This document shows, piece by piece, positions 10,061 to 19,932 of a stretch of DNA of 64,000 bases (within the stretch, counting starts at the first letter, position 1; every line of letters begins with the position of its first letter). The stretch is from Sternotherus odoratus (lineage: Eukaryota; Chordata; Testudines; Kinosternidae): the NCBI GenBank assembly GCA_032164245.1, contig JAVMKO010000022.1, forward strand, positions 14,755,845 through 14,819,844, read 5' to 3'. The notes below the pieces were generated by a model. That model was not told the origin of the DNA. It made no database searches and saw only the letters and a program-made list of their open reading frames with translations. Made by a program: the position numbers and the translations under genes.

Positions 10061-10760
10061 TGTCCGCGGCAGCTGCAAGCTCTGGGGTCTGCTTGCAACA
10101 ACTGCGTGCTACGGGGTTAATCTGCAGTGTTGTGGGTCTCTGGGTGCTCCCCCACCCCCGATGGCTCCTGGCAGCTTCTGGGTTTGCCTGTGGGAGCTGT
10201 GGGGTTCTCCCGCTGTCTGCAGCAGCTGAACCTGTGGGCCCTGCCCCAGCCCACGGTGACTGGACGCTCTTGGGTCCCTCTGCCACATGTGGCAAATGGG
10301 AGCGCTGGCGGCTGTTTGTGATGGCTAGGAGTTAGGGGGTCCATCTGCAATAACATGGCACTGTGGCGTTCCAGAGTCTGCCTGTGGTGGCTGGGAGCTG
10401 TGGGGTTCCCCTGCATTGGGAGCGGCCTTTCCCCTCCCCCATTCCAGCATTTGGGGTCCCTCTGCCGCAGGCAGTGGCTGGGAACTGTGGGGATGCATCT
10501 GCAATGGTATGGGTCTATGGAGTCCTCCTGCCACCCAGGGTTGCTGGGGATTCCAGGGTCTCCGTGTCACATGGTGACTGGGGGCGCCAGGCGCTCACAG
10601 TAGCTGGGAGATGTGGGATCCCTCTGTTGTGGCATGGTCCTGTGTGAGCTCCCCTGTCACCTGCAGCTGCCACTAGTGGCTGATAGTTCCAGTCTCGCTG
10701 CCCCAGAGCTGAGCTGGAAAATTTCATTGAGAGCTCTGGAAGTCCCGAATTCTGTGAGCG
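10060..10760 (+). repeat. Degenerate repeat, CTGCAGTGGCTGGGAGCTGTGG type
   Basis: The stretch is composed of loosely repeated words such as GGGAGCTGTGGGGTTC, GGGTCCATCTGCAAT and GGGATCCCTCTG, spaced about 35-45 bases apart. Divergence is high. No exon boundary is convincing inside it. Confidence 0.45.
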
Positions 10761-10808
10761 CATGACCTACTCTTAGCCTTAATAATTGCTGACTGTCTCT
10801 TAATCTAG

Positions 10809-10856
10809 GTCTGCTCTCATGTGGATGAGACAGGGAAGAAGCAGCTCACACTACAG
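10809..10856 (+). other. Exon-like block with an ATG
   Basis: It lies between a CTTAATCTAG acceptor and an ACAG|GTTTGG donor and contains ATGTGGATGAGACAG, so it could carry a start codon (M-W-M-R-Q-G). It lies just upstream of the second duplication copy and outside the duplicated part visible here. The donor is a weak match. It may be the second exon of a transcript from the promoter near 8.4 kb. Confidence 0.3.
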
Positions 10857-10891
10857 GTTTGGACAGTTTGGGTTATTTGCTGTGCCTGCAG

Positions 10892-10941
10892 AGGACTTGT
10901 CCAGTCCAGTGGAGCAGCCTGGACATCCAACTTGGCAGGAG
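10892..10941 (+). pseudogene. 50-nt exon-like block related to module E
   Basis: The acceptor is TGCTGTGCCTGCAG and the donor is a near-perfect GGAG|GTAAGG. The content (AGGACTTGTCCAG, GTGGAGCAGCCTGGACATCC) is a shorter relative of module E, which is repeated a dozen times between 25 and 44.4 kb. In one frame both read EQPGHP. This ties the 11-kb locus and the 25-45 kb array to one ancestral gene. Confidence 0.45.
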
Positions 10942-11019
10942 GTAAGGAGCCCAAGAGTTCTGTCTGGTGATGGGAGAAGGAGCAGCTGTGTATTTTGCCG
11001 AAATGATGTCTCTATCCAG

Positions 11020-11370
11020 CGTCTGAGTAGAAAGGTGCTTCCCTGTGAGCAGAGAGATGCATCTTGTTTGCATGGGATGGGTCCTGAGGAGGTTGGAGCC
11101 CTGCATTTGGCTGTTAATGGGTTAGCAGCAGCACTCCGCTCCCCAAGACTGAATGTGAAGGAGGAGCACCGGCCTGCCACTATGGATGCTCTCGGTCTGT
11201 CCTTTCAAGTCACTGGACACAATATTGAGTACGGCCAAAAGAAAGCCCCAATCCTCTGGTCTTGCGGAGGACCTGAGCATCCTGGCCAGGCATGGGCTGG
11301 GCTGGGGGTAGGGAGAGACCTGCAGGAATATAGTGCTTTACCAGAACTGATCACTTCAGGTGCTGGCTAG
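11020..11370 (+). CDS. Exon-like block with 116-codon open frame, copy 2
   Basis: It begins after a TCTCTATCCAG acceptor. From there the frame RLSRKVLPCEQRDASCLHGM continues without a stop to 11368-11370. The same block starts the window in copy 1. The related sites at 28620 and 34091 keep the acceptor and the first 25 codons (QYLGREELLCKQRDAS at 28.6 kb), which suggests that the 5' part is the conserved exon. I do not recognise the product. Confidence 0.3.
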   Translation, partial: RLSRKVLPCEQRDASCLHGMGPEEVGALHLAVNGLAAALRSPRLNVKEEHRPATMDALGLSFQVTGHNIEYGQKKAPILWSCGGPEHPGQAWAGLGVGRDLQEYSALPELITSGAG

Positions 11371-11475
11371 GCTGGAGGGGACATGGGTAGGAGGCTCCAG
11401 GAAGCAGAAGCCAGGTGACCTGACTGCCTGTGTCTGTCCTCGATGTGCTAGTGCTGACCTATGTTCTCTTTTCAG

Positions 11476-11589
11476 TTCCTAATGACATTGGGCAAATGAG
11501 AGAGTGGCCAACCTGGAGGAGAGACCAGGAGAAGGAGCAGCAACCCTGAGCCCATTCAGTGGGATGGAAACCAGACCGCGAGCTGTGGA
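11476..11589 (+). pseudogene. 114-nt exon-like block (module G), copy 2
   Basis: It is the same as the block at 427-540, with the same acceptor (CTCTTTTCAG), GTAGGTAC donor and internal TGA. Its preservation in both recent copies says nothing about selection, since the duplication is young. Confidence 0.45.
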
Positions 11590-12168
11590 GTAGGTACAAA
11601 GGGAAATGTGCTTAAGTTAAGTATTGAAAGAGTGCTGCAAACATTCTTTTCTATGAAAAGAAATATGTTATGTTAGCATAGGGTGGGTCCATGAGAAAAA
11701 AGTCCTTGAATCTAACCGGGGCATGTGAAGGTTGGGGGAGCCCTGGCTTCCCAGTCGGGAGTTGTCATGGCCCAGGGAACGGAAAGTATTTGTTTTCCTG
11801 AATTATGGTTATCTTCCAGGAGGGTAAATTGCCTGTAATCAGAGATGCTCAGGCCTCAATGCTCTGCCCTCCACATCACTGGGTGTGAGTAACTGGTCAC
11901 TGCAATCTGCTCCTTGTTTGTACTCTCTCTAGCTTCCTTCACAGAATGTGAGGATTTTGGTTAGGTATAGACCTCTTTGGGATAAAGGCGAGAGGAAGGG
12001 ATAATAGTCTGCAGTGTAGTGTAATTGCTTTGGATGCAGGAGCCAGCCTCTTCAGTTACTCTCTCAAGGGGTGTAGGAAAAAGGCCTCTGGAATAGCAAG
12101 AGCCAGAGCTAAATACCATTGCTCTGTCTGCCACTAACTTTTTCTTCTTTTGTTGTTTTCTTTGCAAG

Positions 12169-12246
12169 GGAACACTTGTGGAGGATTAGTTCAGCCCTGT
12201 CTTGAGGTGAAGAGCAAAACCAGACTGGTCTCAAGACAGATACCAG
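12169..12246 (+). CDS. 78-nt coding-like exon, copy 2
   Basis: It duplicates 1115-1192 with the same length, acceptor and GTAAGA donor. One substitution (ACT to ACC, silent Thr) separates the copies in the proposed frame. That is consistent with, but not proof of, a coding role. Confidence 0.4.
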
Positions 12247-12436
12247 GTAAGACCAGCAGGGAGCAGAGCAGCTGTTGTTGTCAAACACTTATCTTAGTGT
12301 CTCTTAAATGCTCTGGTAACAGCCCTGATGACTACAGAGAATGAAAGGTTCCCAACTAACTCTGGGGGCAGGTGGAGAATTTCTCCATCTTAAGTTCTGC
12401 AGATCTTCCGTGGTAACATATGTGTATTTCTAGTGC

Positions 12437-12475
12437 AGCTCTCCCCCCGCCCCCTCCCCCCCCCCCCCCCCCCCG
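12437..12475 (+). repeat. Poly-C tract, length-variable between duplicates
   Basis: Copy 2 has a C-tract of more than 30 bases with few interruptions, where copy 1 (near 1386) has about ten C. This is a fast-changing homopolymer and a likely sequencing or assembly weak spot. Confidence 0.8.
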
Positions 12476-13001
12476 ATTCCTCATGGGTATTGTAATCTTC
12501 TGTGGCCTTAGTTTCCAGATTGTGGTGACCTGGGCACTGCTTGGTGCAGCTGGATGTCTGTTCAGTAATTGGTCAATAGGGTGTTTTGGTGTGTGGGGAC
12601 AGGGAGGAGTGTGGGTGGTTTTGTTGTTGTTGTTTTGTTTTGGTGGTACTTTTGGTTTTGAAGACCCCGGTCAGGCCTAAGAAATTGTTCCCTCCCGGCT
12701 CATCCCATCCCTGTTGCAACAGCATGGTCCCCCGTAGGAAAAATTAGTGAATTTTGTGTGATGGCTACAGTAGAACCTCTAGCGTTACAAACACCAGAAT
12801 TCTACTGACATGTCAAACACACACTTCGTTTGGAACAGGAAATATCTAATCAGGCATGTCACCTTCAGCCAAAGACCACACCCAACACTGAGGGAGCAAA
12901 AGGTCTGTGAACTCAACACACGCAAGACAGGAAGAGGTTCCCCGCCACACCCACCCACCCACCAATCCCAGCTAAAGTGGAAGCGTGCCCTCTCTTCCCA
13001 G

Positions 13002-13075
13002 CCACAGGGTTCTCTGGGTCGTCCATGGAGAAGTTTGATAGGCAGTGGGAGGTGGCCCATGAAGCACTGGCTAAG
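13002..13075 (+). CDS. 74-nt coding-like exon (MEKFDRQW...), copy 2
   Basis: It duplicates 1943-2016 with identical splice sites. Joined to 12169-12246 it gives an uninterrupted reading across the junction (RQIP|ATGFSG). The one visible difference is GGG to GGG-neighbour TCG/TCT (silent Ser). No following exon in the same phase could be fixed with confidence. Confidence 0.4.
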
Positions 13076-13486
13076 GTGTGCTTTACATTTCGCAACGGGG
13101 CTAGACTCTCATCCTCAAACGTCTTTCCCCTTGGTTCGAAACACAACCTAAGAAAAATGAAAGTTATTGTTGGGGTTTGCGATGCTGTGAAGGTTCCTGC
13201 CCACAATCCCCCTTTCCATTACACCGTTTGGTACACCGCAGGTGCAAGGCCTTTGCCACCTCCCCTGCAAGGGCCGCGCACACAGATCCGCTCCCTGTAA
13301 ATGGCCTCTCACAGCTCTCTCAGGGGGCTCTGACTATCCAAGCACTTAATACATAATTTCAGGGCAGCAGATGGGGCGTGGAAGTGACTTATTGTTGCTG
13401 ATGTCTCGACACCCCAGTTCCCCGTTCTTCTATCGCCTCAGTCCTCTCTCCCTCAAATCCATGCCGCATTCTGTGAGGCTCCTCAG

Positions 13487-14690
13487 TCCCCCCCTATTCC
13501 AACCCTCCCTAATAGACATCCCTAGCCTTTCTGAATCCATTCATCCACCAGTGGGGACCCTCAGTTGTCCTCTCTCCTCCAGTCCCCACGGTCCATGTCT
13601 GAGGCCCCTCAGCCTCCCCCCTTCCACTCCCTCAGCCAGCTTTCACTCTCATGCTCCTCAGAGTCCATGCCTCTACCTGTGGCCTCTCAACACTCCTCCC
13701 CAACACTCTCCAGCCCACCACAACCTGCACTTCCATCCCTACCCCCTATCCTCAGCCTGCCCTAACCTGGACCCCATCCCTCCCAATCCATCCTGCCACC
13801 CATGGTGCTCCTCAGCCCCCTCCCTTCCCTAATACTGCCCATCCCGTCCTGTCCTGAACCCCCTTCAGTGCCCTTTCCCCTCTCCATCCCCACATCTGTG
13901 GGGCTCCTCACATCCCTCTTCCCTCCCTCCCAAACATCCTCCCCAGCCCACACCCCTGTCCCCCTCATGCTCGGTCCCTACACTTAGTCAATTCAGCCAC
14001 CCATGGGCCCCTCAGCCCTCCTTTCTACTCCAGCCCCCGAGTCCATCCTTGGGCCCCTCAGCCCTGCTCTCCTTCAGCATCCTGAGCCCACCGCAACCCC
14101 ACTCCCCTCCAAAGTCTGTCTGGGGCCCTTCATTCCCCCTCTCCAGCACCCCACCAACCCATCCCAGCCTGCACCCCCATCCCTACCCTTTTGCCTAGTC
14201 CATCTCTCCACCAGTGGGGGCCCCTCAGCCCTCTCTCTCTTCCTTCCTCAGCCCACCCTGCACCTCATGCTTATCCCTCCGCCTCCCAGCCTGCTCCAAT
14301 CTGCCCCCCCGTCCCTACCCACCCCCTCAGTCCAGTCCCCCATCTGTGGGGCCCCTTAGCACCTCTCTCTTCCCTTCCCAATACACCCAGCCCACCCAAA
14401 CAGCACCCCAGTCCGTCCCTCTACTTGTTAAGCCACTCGGCCCCTGCCTTTTCCTCTCCTACAATCCCCAGCCCAACCCAACCTGCAACCCCACAATATG
14501 CCACAACTTTCCCCAACATCCCTATCTATCCCCCGCCCATGGGGCTTCTTAGCCCCATCTCATTTCCAGCCCCAAAGGTGCCCCAATCTGTAGCCCCATT
14601 CCTACGATTCTCCCATCCCTGCGAATCCTTCAGTTCACCACCTCCTCCCTCTCTAATACTCCCTAAGCTACCATGGCTGCATGCGACAGA
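13487..14690 (+). repeat. C-rich degenerate satellite, block 1
   Basis: The block is built of loosely repeated words such as CATCTGTGGGGCTCCTCAG, CACTCCCCAGCCCACC and ACCTGCACCCCCATCCCTAC, spaced roughly 80-100 bases apart. Related blocks lie at 23840-24740 and 40340-41600. Open frames across it are Pro/Ser-rich, an effect of low-complexity composition. Confidence 0.75.
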
Positions 14691-14800
14691 CAGATGTGTT
14701 ACCTGGCTGCTACTCATTGAAGCCCCCTTCTTTATTCCTCTCCAGCCTATCCAGGGCCTAAAATACTCATTACTTGTAAGGAACTACAGCCCTCTAGATC
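14690..14800 (-). repeat. Inverted copy of an array segment
   Basis: Read on the minus strand this matches the plus-strand stretch at about 28715-28815 (AGGGCTGTAGTTCCTTA, GAGTATTTTAGGCCCTGG, AAGGGGGCTCCAATGAG) and partly 34200-34245. A piece of the array unit is thus present in opposite orientation, indicating a past inversion or inverted duplication. Confidence 0.6.
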
Positions 14801-14888
14801 TCTGCACACCCTCAGACGATGACATCCAGGCCCACCCAGGATGCTGTTTGATCTTCTGAATAAAGGGGTGTAGCCCAGGGGTCTACTG

Positions 14889-15312
14889 CAGTGGTCTTCA
14901 AAGTGGGGTTAGCCACAGGATTGGCTCTGGGGCACCGCCAAAATGGGAAGTGTTCTATTTATGTCCACCGGAGTGCCTCCTTAAGTGAAAGCTTTCTATT
15001 CAGCGGCATTTCGGCAGACATACCCCTGTGCCGCGAGAGGACATGAGAACCCGAAAAGGGGCTGCGGAAGGAAAACTTTGTGATGCGCTGGTCTACAGGA
15101 CCGGCCCCAGAAGCCGGGTGCTGTGGCTGTAACCCAGGGAGCCGAGCGCTGCAGTCGGGACTGGTCCCAGGAGGGAGCATTCAAGGGGACAAGGGGGGAA
15201 GTGGGAGGGAATGGATGGGGGCAGGGCTGGGGTGGGGCTTCCCCTGTGGGGGTGCATCCTCAAAAAATTTAAGCTAGAGGTGCACGAGGAAACAAGTTTG
15301 AAGACCCCCCTG
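14889..15312 (+). mobile_element. hAT-type non-autonomous element
   Basis: The left end is CAGTGGTCTTCAAAGTGGGG and the right end is CAAGTTTGAAGACCCCCCTG, good inverted repeats. The flanking 8-mers (GTCTACTG and GCCTAGGT) match only partly, so the target duplication is eroded. No transposase coding is visible. The body is GC-rich, with CAGCGGCATTTCGGC-type sequence. Confidence 0.7.
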
Positions 15313-15329
15313 GCCTAGGTTATAAGTTT

Positions 15330-15560
15330 TCTCTCTCTTCTCCATTCCTATGGACTTTGGGTAGATGTGAGACTGGCCAGCCTGTGGCAGAAACCAAAAG
15401 GAGCAGCCACCCTGAGATCATCAGGGAGATGGAAACCAAATAGTGATTTGTGGAGTCAGAGCAAATTTCTATTTACTAAGTATTGAGGGAGGGCTGCAAA
15501 GACTCTTGTCAGCATGTGCTGGGTCTCTGAGAAAGGCCTTTGCATCTATGTGATGTACAA
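15330..15560 (+). pseudogene. Diverged module G copy with downstream intron
   Basis: Words such as GTGAGACTGGCCAGCCTGTGG and CAAAAGGAGCAGCCACCCTG match module G, and the 80 bases after it match the sequence downstream of the copies at 28.9 and 34.3 kb (GAGGGCTGCAAAGACT, GGCCTTTGCATCT). The acceptor is weak and there are internal indels, so this is a decayed copy. It shows that array-type sequence extends left of 24.8 kb. Confidence 0.5.
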
Positions 15561-16225
15561 TAAGCTTGGGAGAGTCGCTTGTTCCCTCCCAAGGACTCGT
15601 CCGGTGCTATGGAATCTTCCTGAAAAATGGGAACTATTGGAGAGCAACTTGCCTGTAACCAGAGATGCTCGGTTCTCCGCTCTCTTCCTTCTACATCACT
15701 GAATGAGCTTCCCTGAGAGAGGAGCCCTTGGCCAGTGCGTCGCTCACAAGGGTGCACCACCCAGGACAGGTGGAGGGTCCAGGGCTCAGCACAGTGACCT
15801 GGACTGATGTGCTCTGACCTGGGCTCCTGAGTCCTGCTCCCTGAGGGCTGTACTGGCCCCTGTAGCCGAACCCCCCACCAGGGAGGCTCTTCTGGGTGGT
15901 GAGCAGTCAAAGGGCAGTAGGGAGCTGAGGAATGGACACAGCCCCGGGGTTCAGGAGGACGAGATAGGGAAATACTGTGGCTGCCTGAAGAATGAAATCA
16001 GTTAGTGCAGCAACTACTTTACCCTGCCTGACTCTGGCTTCTGGCCTCTGACCTGGCCCTGGTCAGGGCCTTGGAGGAGAGGAGACAGGGCTGGCAGTTC
16101 AATGAGGAAGTGCAGAGGATGGAGCCCCAGGGAGGAGCAGGGTCTCATGGCAAGGAGGGTTGCAGCTGCCACAATTTTCTGTCTTACCTCCCCACCACCA
16201 GAAGAGGCTGGTGCTGGTCCTGGGG
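15560..16225. other. No gene recognised
   Basis: Mixed sequence downstream of a decayed module G. A minus-strand open frame over 15509-15910 has no recognisable motif. No paired terminal repeats or promoter elements are seen. Confidence 0.4.
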
Positions 16226-16379
16226 GGTTACTATTTTTTCTGAGAAATGCTCTGTGCATTACTTTGACTGCTGGGTGTCACCGCTGTCCACGGAAAAGAC
16301 ATTCCATGCATTGCCTCTGACTAGCCACTTGTCTCACTGCTGCTCCAGGGAACATCACCAGTGCATTACCCTAATTGGC
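16225..16379 (-). repeat. Short piece of the GTGTCAC minisatellite
   Basis: Two to three degenerate units (CTGCTGGGTGTCACCGCTGT, CTCACTGCTGCTCCAGGGAA, GTGCATTACCC) belong to the family seen at 6560-7450. This may be a break-up product of a once larger array. Confidence 0.6.
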
Positions 16380-16387
16380 CTCTAAAT

Positions 16388-16981
16388 CAGGGGTCTCCAA
16401 ACTACCATTTCGATTTGTCTGGCCCCCCAGCTGAGGAACCGCGCCAAGCCGACATGAGCTGTTGCCAGCTCCATGTGTAGAGGTGAGTACCCCGTGTGCG
16501 GCTGGAGGAGCAAATGATGGGTGGGCACCGTGGCAGCAGCGAAGTGTGTGTGTGTGAGGGGGGTCACGGCAGGAGGAGCAAAGGGTTAAATTTTAACTAC
16601 AGCACTGAACCAAACAGTCCCAACCAACAATGGGAACCTGGGGCTTCTCTTACCAAAGTACAGCTAAACTTTTGAATATGTGCATTTTTTTAAATACAAA
16701 TCTGAGTTTTTTTTAGAAATAAATAAAATAAAAAATGTGAAATGATTTTTAATGTATTGACAAATATTTTGTGAGACTTCACGGGACCTGCATTGATTAT
16801 ACAGCTACTTTTATACCTGATTTAGAATTTAATGCAACACTGACACAGTAGACTAGTGTTGTTGTTTTTAATGATTTTGCATATATTTGCATATATTACA
16901 TTTTTTCACTATCGCTTTGGCCTGCGAAGCCCCTTCAAAAATCTAATATGGCCATCGTCTCATAAAGTTTGGAGACCATTG
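16388..16981 (+). mobile_element. hAT element with 8-bp target duplication CTCTAAAT
   Basis: The ends are CAGGGGTCTCCAAAC and GTTTGGAGACCATTG. The 8-mer CTCTAAAT lies immediately outside both ends (16380-16387 and 16982-16989). At 594 bp, with an AT-rich interior and no transposase frame, it is non-autonomous. The right-hand target copy is also the left-hand target of the next hAT. Confidence 0.9.
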
Positions 16982-16989
16982 CTCTAAAT

Positions 16990-17707
16990 TAGGGGTGGGC
17001 AAATGTTTTGGTCCGAGGGCCACATTGGGGTTAAAAATAGTGCAGAGGGATGGGTTGGAAAGGCTGTGCCTCCCCAAACAGCCTGACCCTGTCCCTTATC
17101 CAACTCCCCCCACTCCCCCCCCCCCCAACTGCCCCTTTCAGAACTCACGACCTATCAACCCCCCTTGCTCCTTGTCCCGATTGCCCCCTCCAGAGACCCC
17201 CCCCACTCTAACTGCTGCCCCAGAAACCCACCCCCTATCTAAGCCTCCCTGTTTTTTTGTTCCCTGACTGCCCCCTCGCAAGATTCCTCTCCCCCCCCCC
17301 CCCCAAACACTACCCACCAGGACCCTACCCCCATCTAAGCCTTCCTGCTTTGTTCCCTGATTGCCCCCTCCCGATATCTCCCAACCCTAACCACCACCCC
17401 CCCGGGACCCCACCACATAATCCCCCCTCTTGGCTTACTCAGCTGGACGCTCCTCGATTGGGCCCCTGTGCTGCCCCCGTCCAGGGAATGTAGGGTCCTG
17501 CGGCTCCCCGTGCTCCACTGGGCCCCCAGCCAGAGAGCGTATGGCCCCATGGTACCCCACGCTCCACTGGGCTACTGGCACCATGCCCTCCACTTGGCCC
17601 TCGACAAGGGAGCCTCTGGCCCCGTTCCCCCGGCCCAAGCTCGCTGGCCGGATGAATATGGCCGGTGGCCTGCATGTGGCCTGCTGGCAGTAGTTTGCCC
17701 ACCCCTG
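16990..17707 (+). mobile_element. hAT element, GGGTGGGCAAA family, same target
   Basis: The ends are TAGGGGTGGGCAAA and TTTGCCCACCCCTG. The flanks are CTCTAAAT at 16982-16989 and again at 17708-17715. The element is 718 bp with a C-rich interior and belongs to the family also at 2560-2894 and 48326-48880. Three CTCTAAAT copies with two different elements between them show that the same 8-bp site was used twice. Confidence 0.9.
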
Positions 17708-17715
17708 CTCTAAAT

Positions 17716-18116
17716 GATAAGAATAAGATAAATGTGTGGTAAAGGCTGAGGTTACCGCCTTTGTGCCAGGATTGAGCGTCTGGTCCTTTGCCCCTGGGAC
17801 TGCTCACTGCAAACCCCAGGGGAACCCTGATACTGCAAAAGTTCTTTTTCCTCCTTGGGCCAAGCCACACACTTCTTCGCCCCTGAGACTGCACCCTGCA
17901 GTTCTCAGGGGGACCCTGGATCCACAACAGTCCTTTTTGCTGGTTACACACTTTTTAGGAGTTAAGCTGCAGCTTTTCCACCCCCTGTAACCCGCCTTCT
18001 CTGGGCCTTTAGCACGCCTGGTCCCTGGCAATTCCCTTTCATTTTACTGCTTCCCAGTTACTTACTGCTGGATGCGCCATCCACGGGGTGCAGTACATCC
18101 CACTTTTGCCACCAGT
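17716..18116 (-). mobile_element. Internal leader of an ERV-L-like element
   Basis: Next to the LTR at 18117, the minus strand reads ACTGGTGGCAAAAGTGGGAT. This closely resembles a tRNA-Leu primer-binding site of the type used by ERV-L elements. The rest of the block is presumed leader. No gag or pol reading frame is recognisable before the hAT boundary at 17707, so the element is badly truncated. Confidence 0.5.
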
Positions 18117-18764
18117 TGTCACGGAGTGACCAGGGCGAGGGTCTGGAACTTGCTCCTTATGAAGCCAGTCAGGACTCCCGGGGGGAGGGGAGAGTGTCCT
18201 CTCCATATACAGCATGTCTTCAAGGCTAGGAGCTTCACAGCTTTCAGCTCCCACCTTCCTGGGTCTGACCTCAGAGCATTTAGCACCTTTTTCCCCTTCC
18301 CCGGGGCAGGGTCCTGGGGCAGTCCATGAATTCTGCATCCCACTTCACAGTCAGACTTAACTTTTAGCCAGCCAGTAAAACATAGGTTTATTCGATGACC
18401 GGTACCTGGACTAACACAGATCATACTGCGAATGTAAGCACTCAGCTGGGTCCATTTTGGGGGGCAAAAGAGCCAGATAGCTTTTTTTGCCCTTCCCTGC
18501 CTGACCCAGCTAGCTTTAGACTTCAAACTAAAACTTCCTCTCTCCAGTCCCCCCTCATCCCTGACTGGGTCACCTGACCTCCCTCCAACAGGTTCTGCTG
18601 GCCTCTTTGTTATTCAACACTTCCAGCCAAGGCCTTTCGGGAAGGGGTAAAGGGCAGGCCCCAAGACCGCTTATGCTGTCTCTCAACATTGCATCAACTA
18701 CATAGCCTTATTCCTTCACACAGACAAAACTGAGGCACACACCCAGTATTCCTATTCCATCACA
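18117..18764 (-). mobile_element. LTR of an ERV-L-like element
   Basis: On the minus strand the unit starts TGTGATGGAATAGG (18764) and ends CACTCCGTGACA (18117), a TG...CA structure of 648 bp. It contains AATAAA on that strand (near 18388-18394). The adjoining primer-binding-like sequence fixes this as the 5' LTR of a minus-strand element. The 3' LTR is missing. Confidence 0.6.
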
Positions 18765-18792
18765 ACATCTCTCTAAGGAAGCCTTTCAGAAG

Positions 18793-19340
18793 TGAAGAAT
18801 CAGAGAGGTAGCTGTGTTAGTCTGGAATAGCAGAGGTAATAAAGTCCTGTGGCACCTTAAAGACTAACTATAAAGTTTTGAAGCATAAGCTTTCGTGGGC
18901 TAATACCCACTTCGTCGGATGCAAGCAGTGGAAGTGTCCAGAGGCAGGTATAGAAAAGTAGGCAAGAACCAGGTGGGAGGTAAAAAGGTTAGTCCAATTA
19001 AGCTGAACCAGCTTGTTATCTCTGATCAGAGAGGGTGGGTTATTCTTCTAGCATTTGAATGGGGGGTGTGGACATGGAGAGAGGAGAAACTAGTTCTGTA
19101 ATGAGCGAGCCATTTTAGGTCTTTGTTCAATCCGAGATTGTTTGTGTTGAATTTGCAAATGAATTGTAGCTCTGCAGTTTCCTTTTGCAGTCTGGACTTG
19201 AAGTTTTTTTGCTGCAGTATGGTGACTTTTAAATCTGTAATTGTGTGTCCAGGCAGGTTGAAGTGTTCCCCTACAGGTTTTTGTATATTGCCATTCCTAA
19301 TATCTGATTTGTGTGCATTTATCCTTTTTCGTAGGGACTG
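18793..19340 (-). mobile_element. Penelope-like element: GIY-YIG end plus 3' tail
   Basis: The minus strand from 19340 downward has an open frame reading RKRINAHKSDIRNGN, QKPVGEHFNLPGHTITDL, and FNTNNLGLN. This pattern, H-x-SDI...PV-x-HFN-x-x-GH...DL, matches the C-terminal GIY-YIG endonuclease part of Penelope-like retroelements. Downstream it passes into the tail at 18793-18930 (ACGAAGTGGGTATTAGCCC, AAAGCTTATGCTTCAAAACT, TTAAGGTGCCACAGGAC). The reverse transcriptase part is absent, so this is a 5'-truncated copy. Confidence 0.7.
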
Positions 19341-19519
19341 TCCAGTTTGGCCGTGGTGTGCCGAGTCTTCTTTTTTTCACTCTAATTTAAGGTTCACATG
19401 CCAGGAATACATTTTAATGTTTTAGAAGGTCTCTTTCTAAAAGTCTTTAATACAAAACTAAACTGGGCGGTGTGAGTGTCACTGAAAATCAGCTTGTATG
19501 TCATAGGTTGCCTACCATG
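19338..19519 (+). mobile_element. Fragment of the GGCAACC hAT family
   Basis: The stretch from CACTCTAATTTAAGGTTCAC to CATAGGTTGCCTACCATG matches the interior and right end of the element at 3439-3732. The left terminal repeat is missing or replaced by Penelope sequence. Confidence 0.6.
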
Positions 19520-19527
19520 CTCTAAGA

Positions 19528-19688
19528 CAGGGGTCGGGAACCTATGGCTCGCGAGCCAGGTGTGGCTCTTTTGGGGGGAAGGAGAGCGCGGCGGCGGCGG
19601 TGGGGGGGGGGGGGGGAAGGAGAGCGCGGCCAGGGCGGGGGGGGGGCTATTATATGGCTCTCTGAGCCAAAAAGGTTCCCGACCCCTG
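19528..19688 (+). mobile_element. 161-bp hAT MITE, target CTCTAAGA
   Basis: The ends are CAGGGGTCGGGAACCTATGG and AAAGGTTCCCGACCCCTG. CTCTAAGA flanks both sides (19520-19527, 19689-19696). The interior includes a GCGGCGGCGG and poly-G stretch. It is too small to code. Confidence 0.9.
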
Positions 19689-19736
19689 CTCTAAGATGTT
19701 GGTCAGCATGCTCTCTCCTTGCTTGTTGGTCTACAG

Positions 19737-19924
19737 CAGGCCTGCACACCATGTGGCCCGGGGGCCACATGAGCTCACTGTGCGGCCCGAGGTGGGTGAG
19801 TAGGGGTGGGGCAAGCCAAGCGGGGTGGGAGAAAGCAAATGGGGGCGAGGGCAGGGCTTTTTGGCCCACAGCTGTTTTTTTGCAGTAATATGGCCCTCAC
19901 TGCTTTCTGAGTTGTGCAGACCTG
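19737..19924 (+). mobile_element. 188-bp hAT MITE, target GTCTACAG
   Basis: The ends are CAGGCCTGCACACCATG and GTTGTGCAGACCTG. The 8-mer GTCTACAG lies on both sides (19729-19736, 19925-19932). It is non-coding and of a different family from its neighbour 50 bp away. Confidence 0.9.
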
Positions 19925-19932
19925 GTCTACAG

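Larger units (their letters stand above)
11050..13487 (+). repeat. Segmental duplication, copy 2
   Basis: This is the partner of 1-2430. It ends near 13487 in the word CTCCTCAGTC, where copy 1 continues with unrelated sequence and copy 2 runs into the C-rich repeat. The unit spacing of about 11 kb suggests tandem duplication of a block that includes the promoter at 8040-8630. Another copy may lie to the left of the window. Confidence 0.95.

Noticed and set aside
8207..10295. Very long minus-strand open frames (up to 623 codons) rich in Pro, Arg and Thr
   Set aside because: They coincide exactly with the G-rich minisatellite. Its composition and unit structure remove stop codons on the minus strand. 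There is no start context, domain or splice support.
13371..14859. Long Pro/Ser-rich plus-strand frames
   Set aside because: They lie in a C-rich degenerate satellite and change frame from unit to unit.
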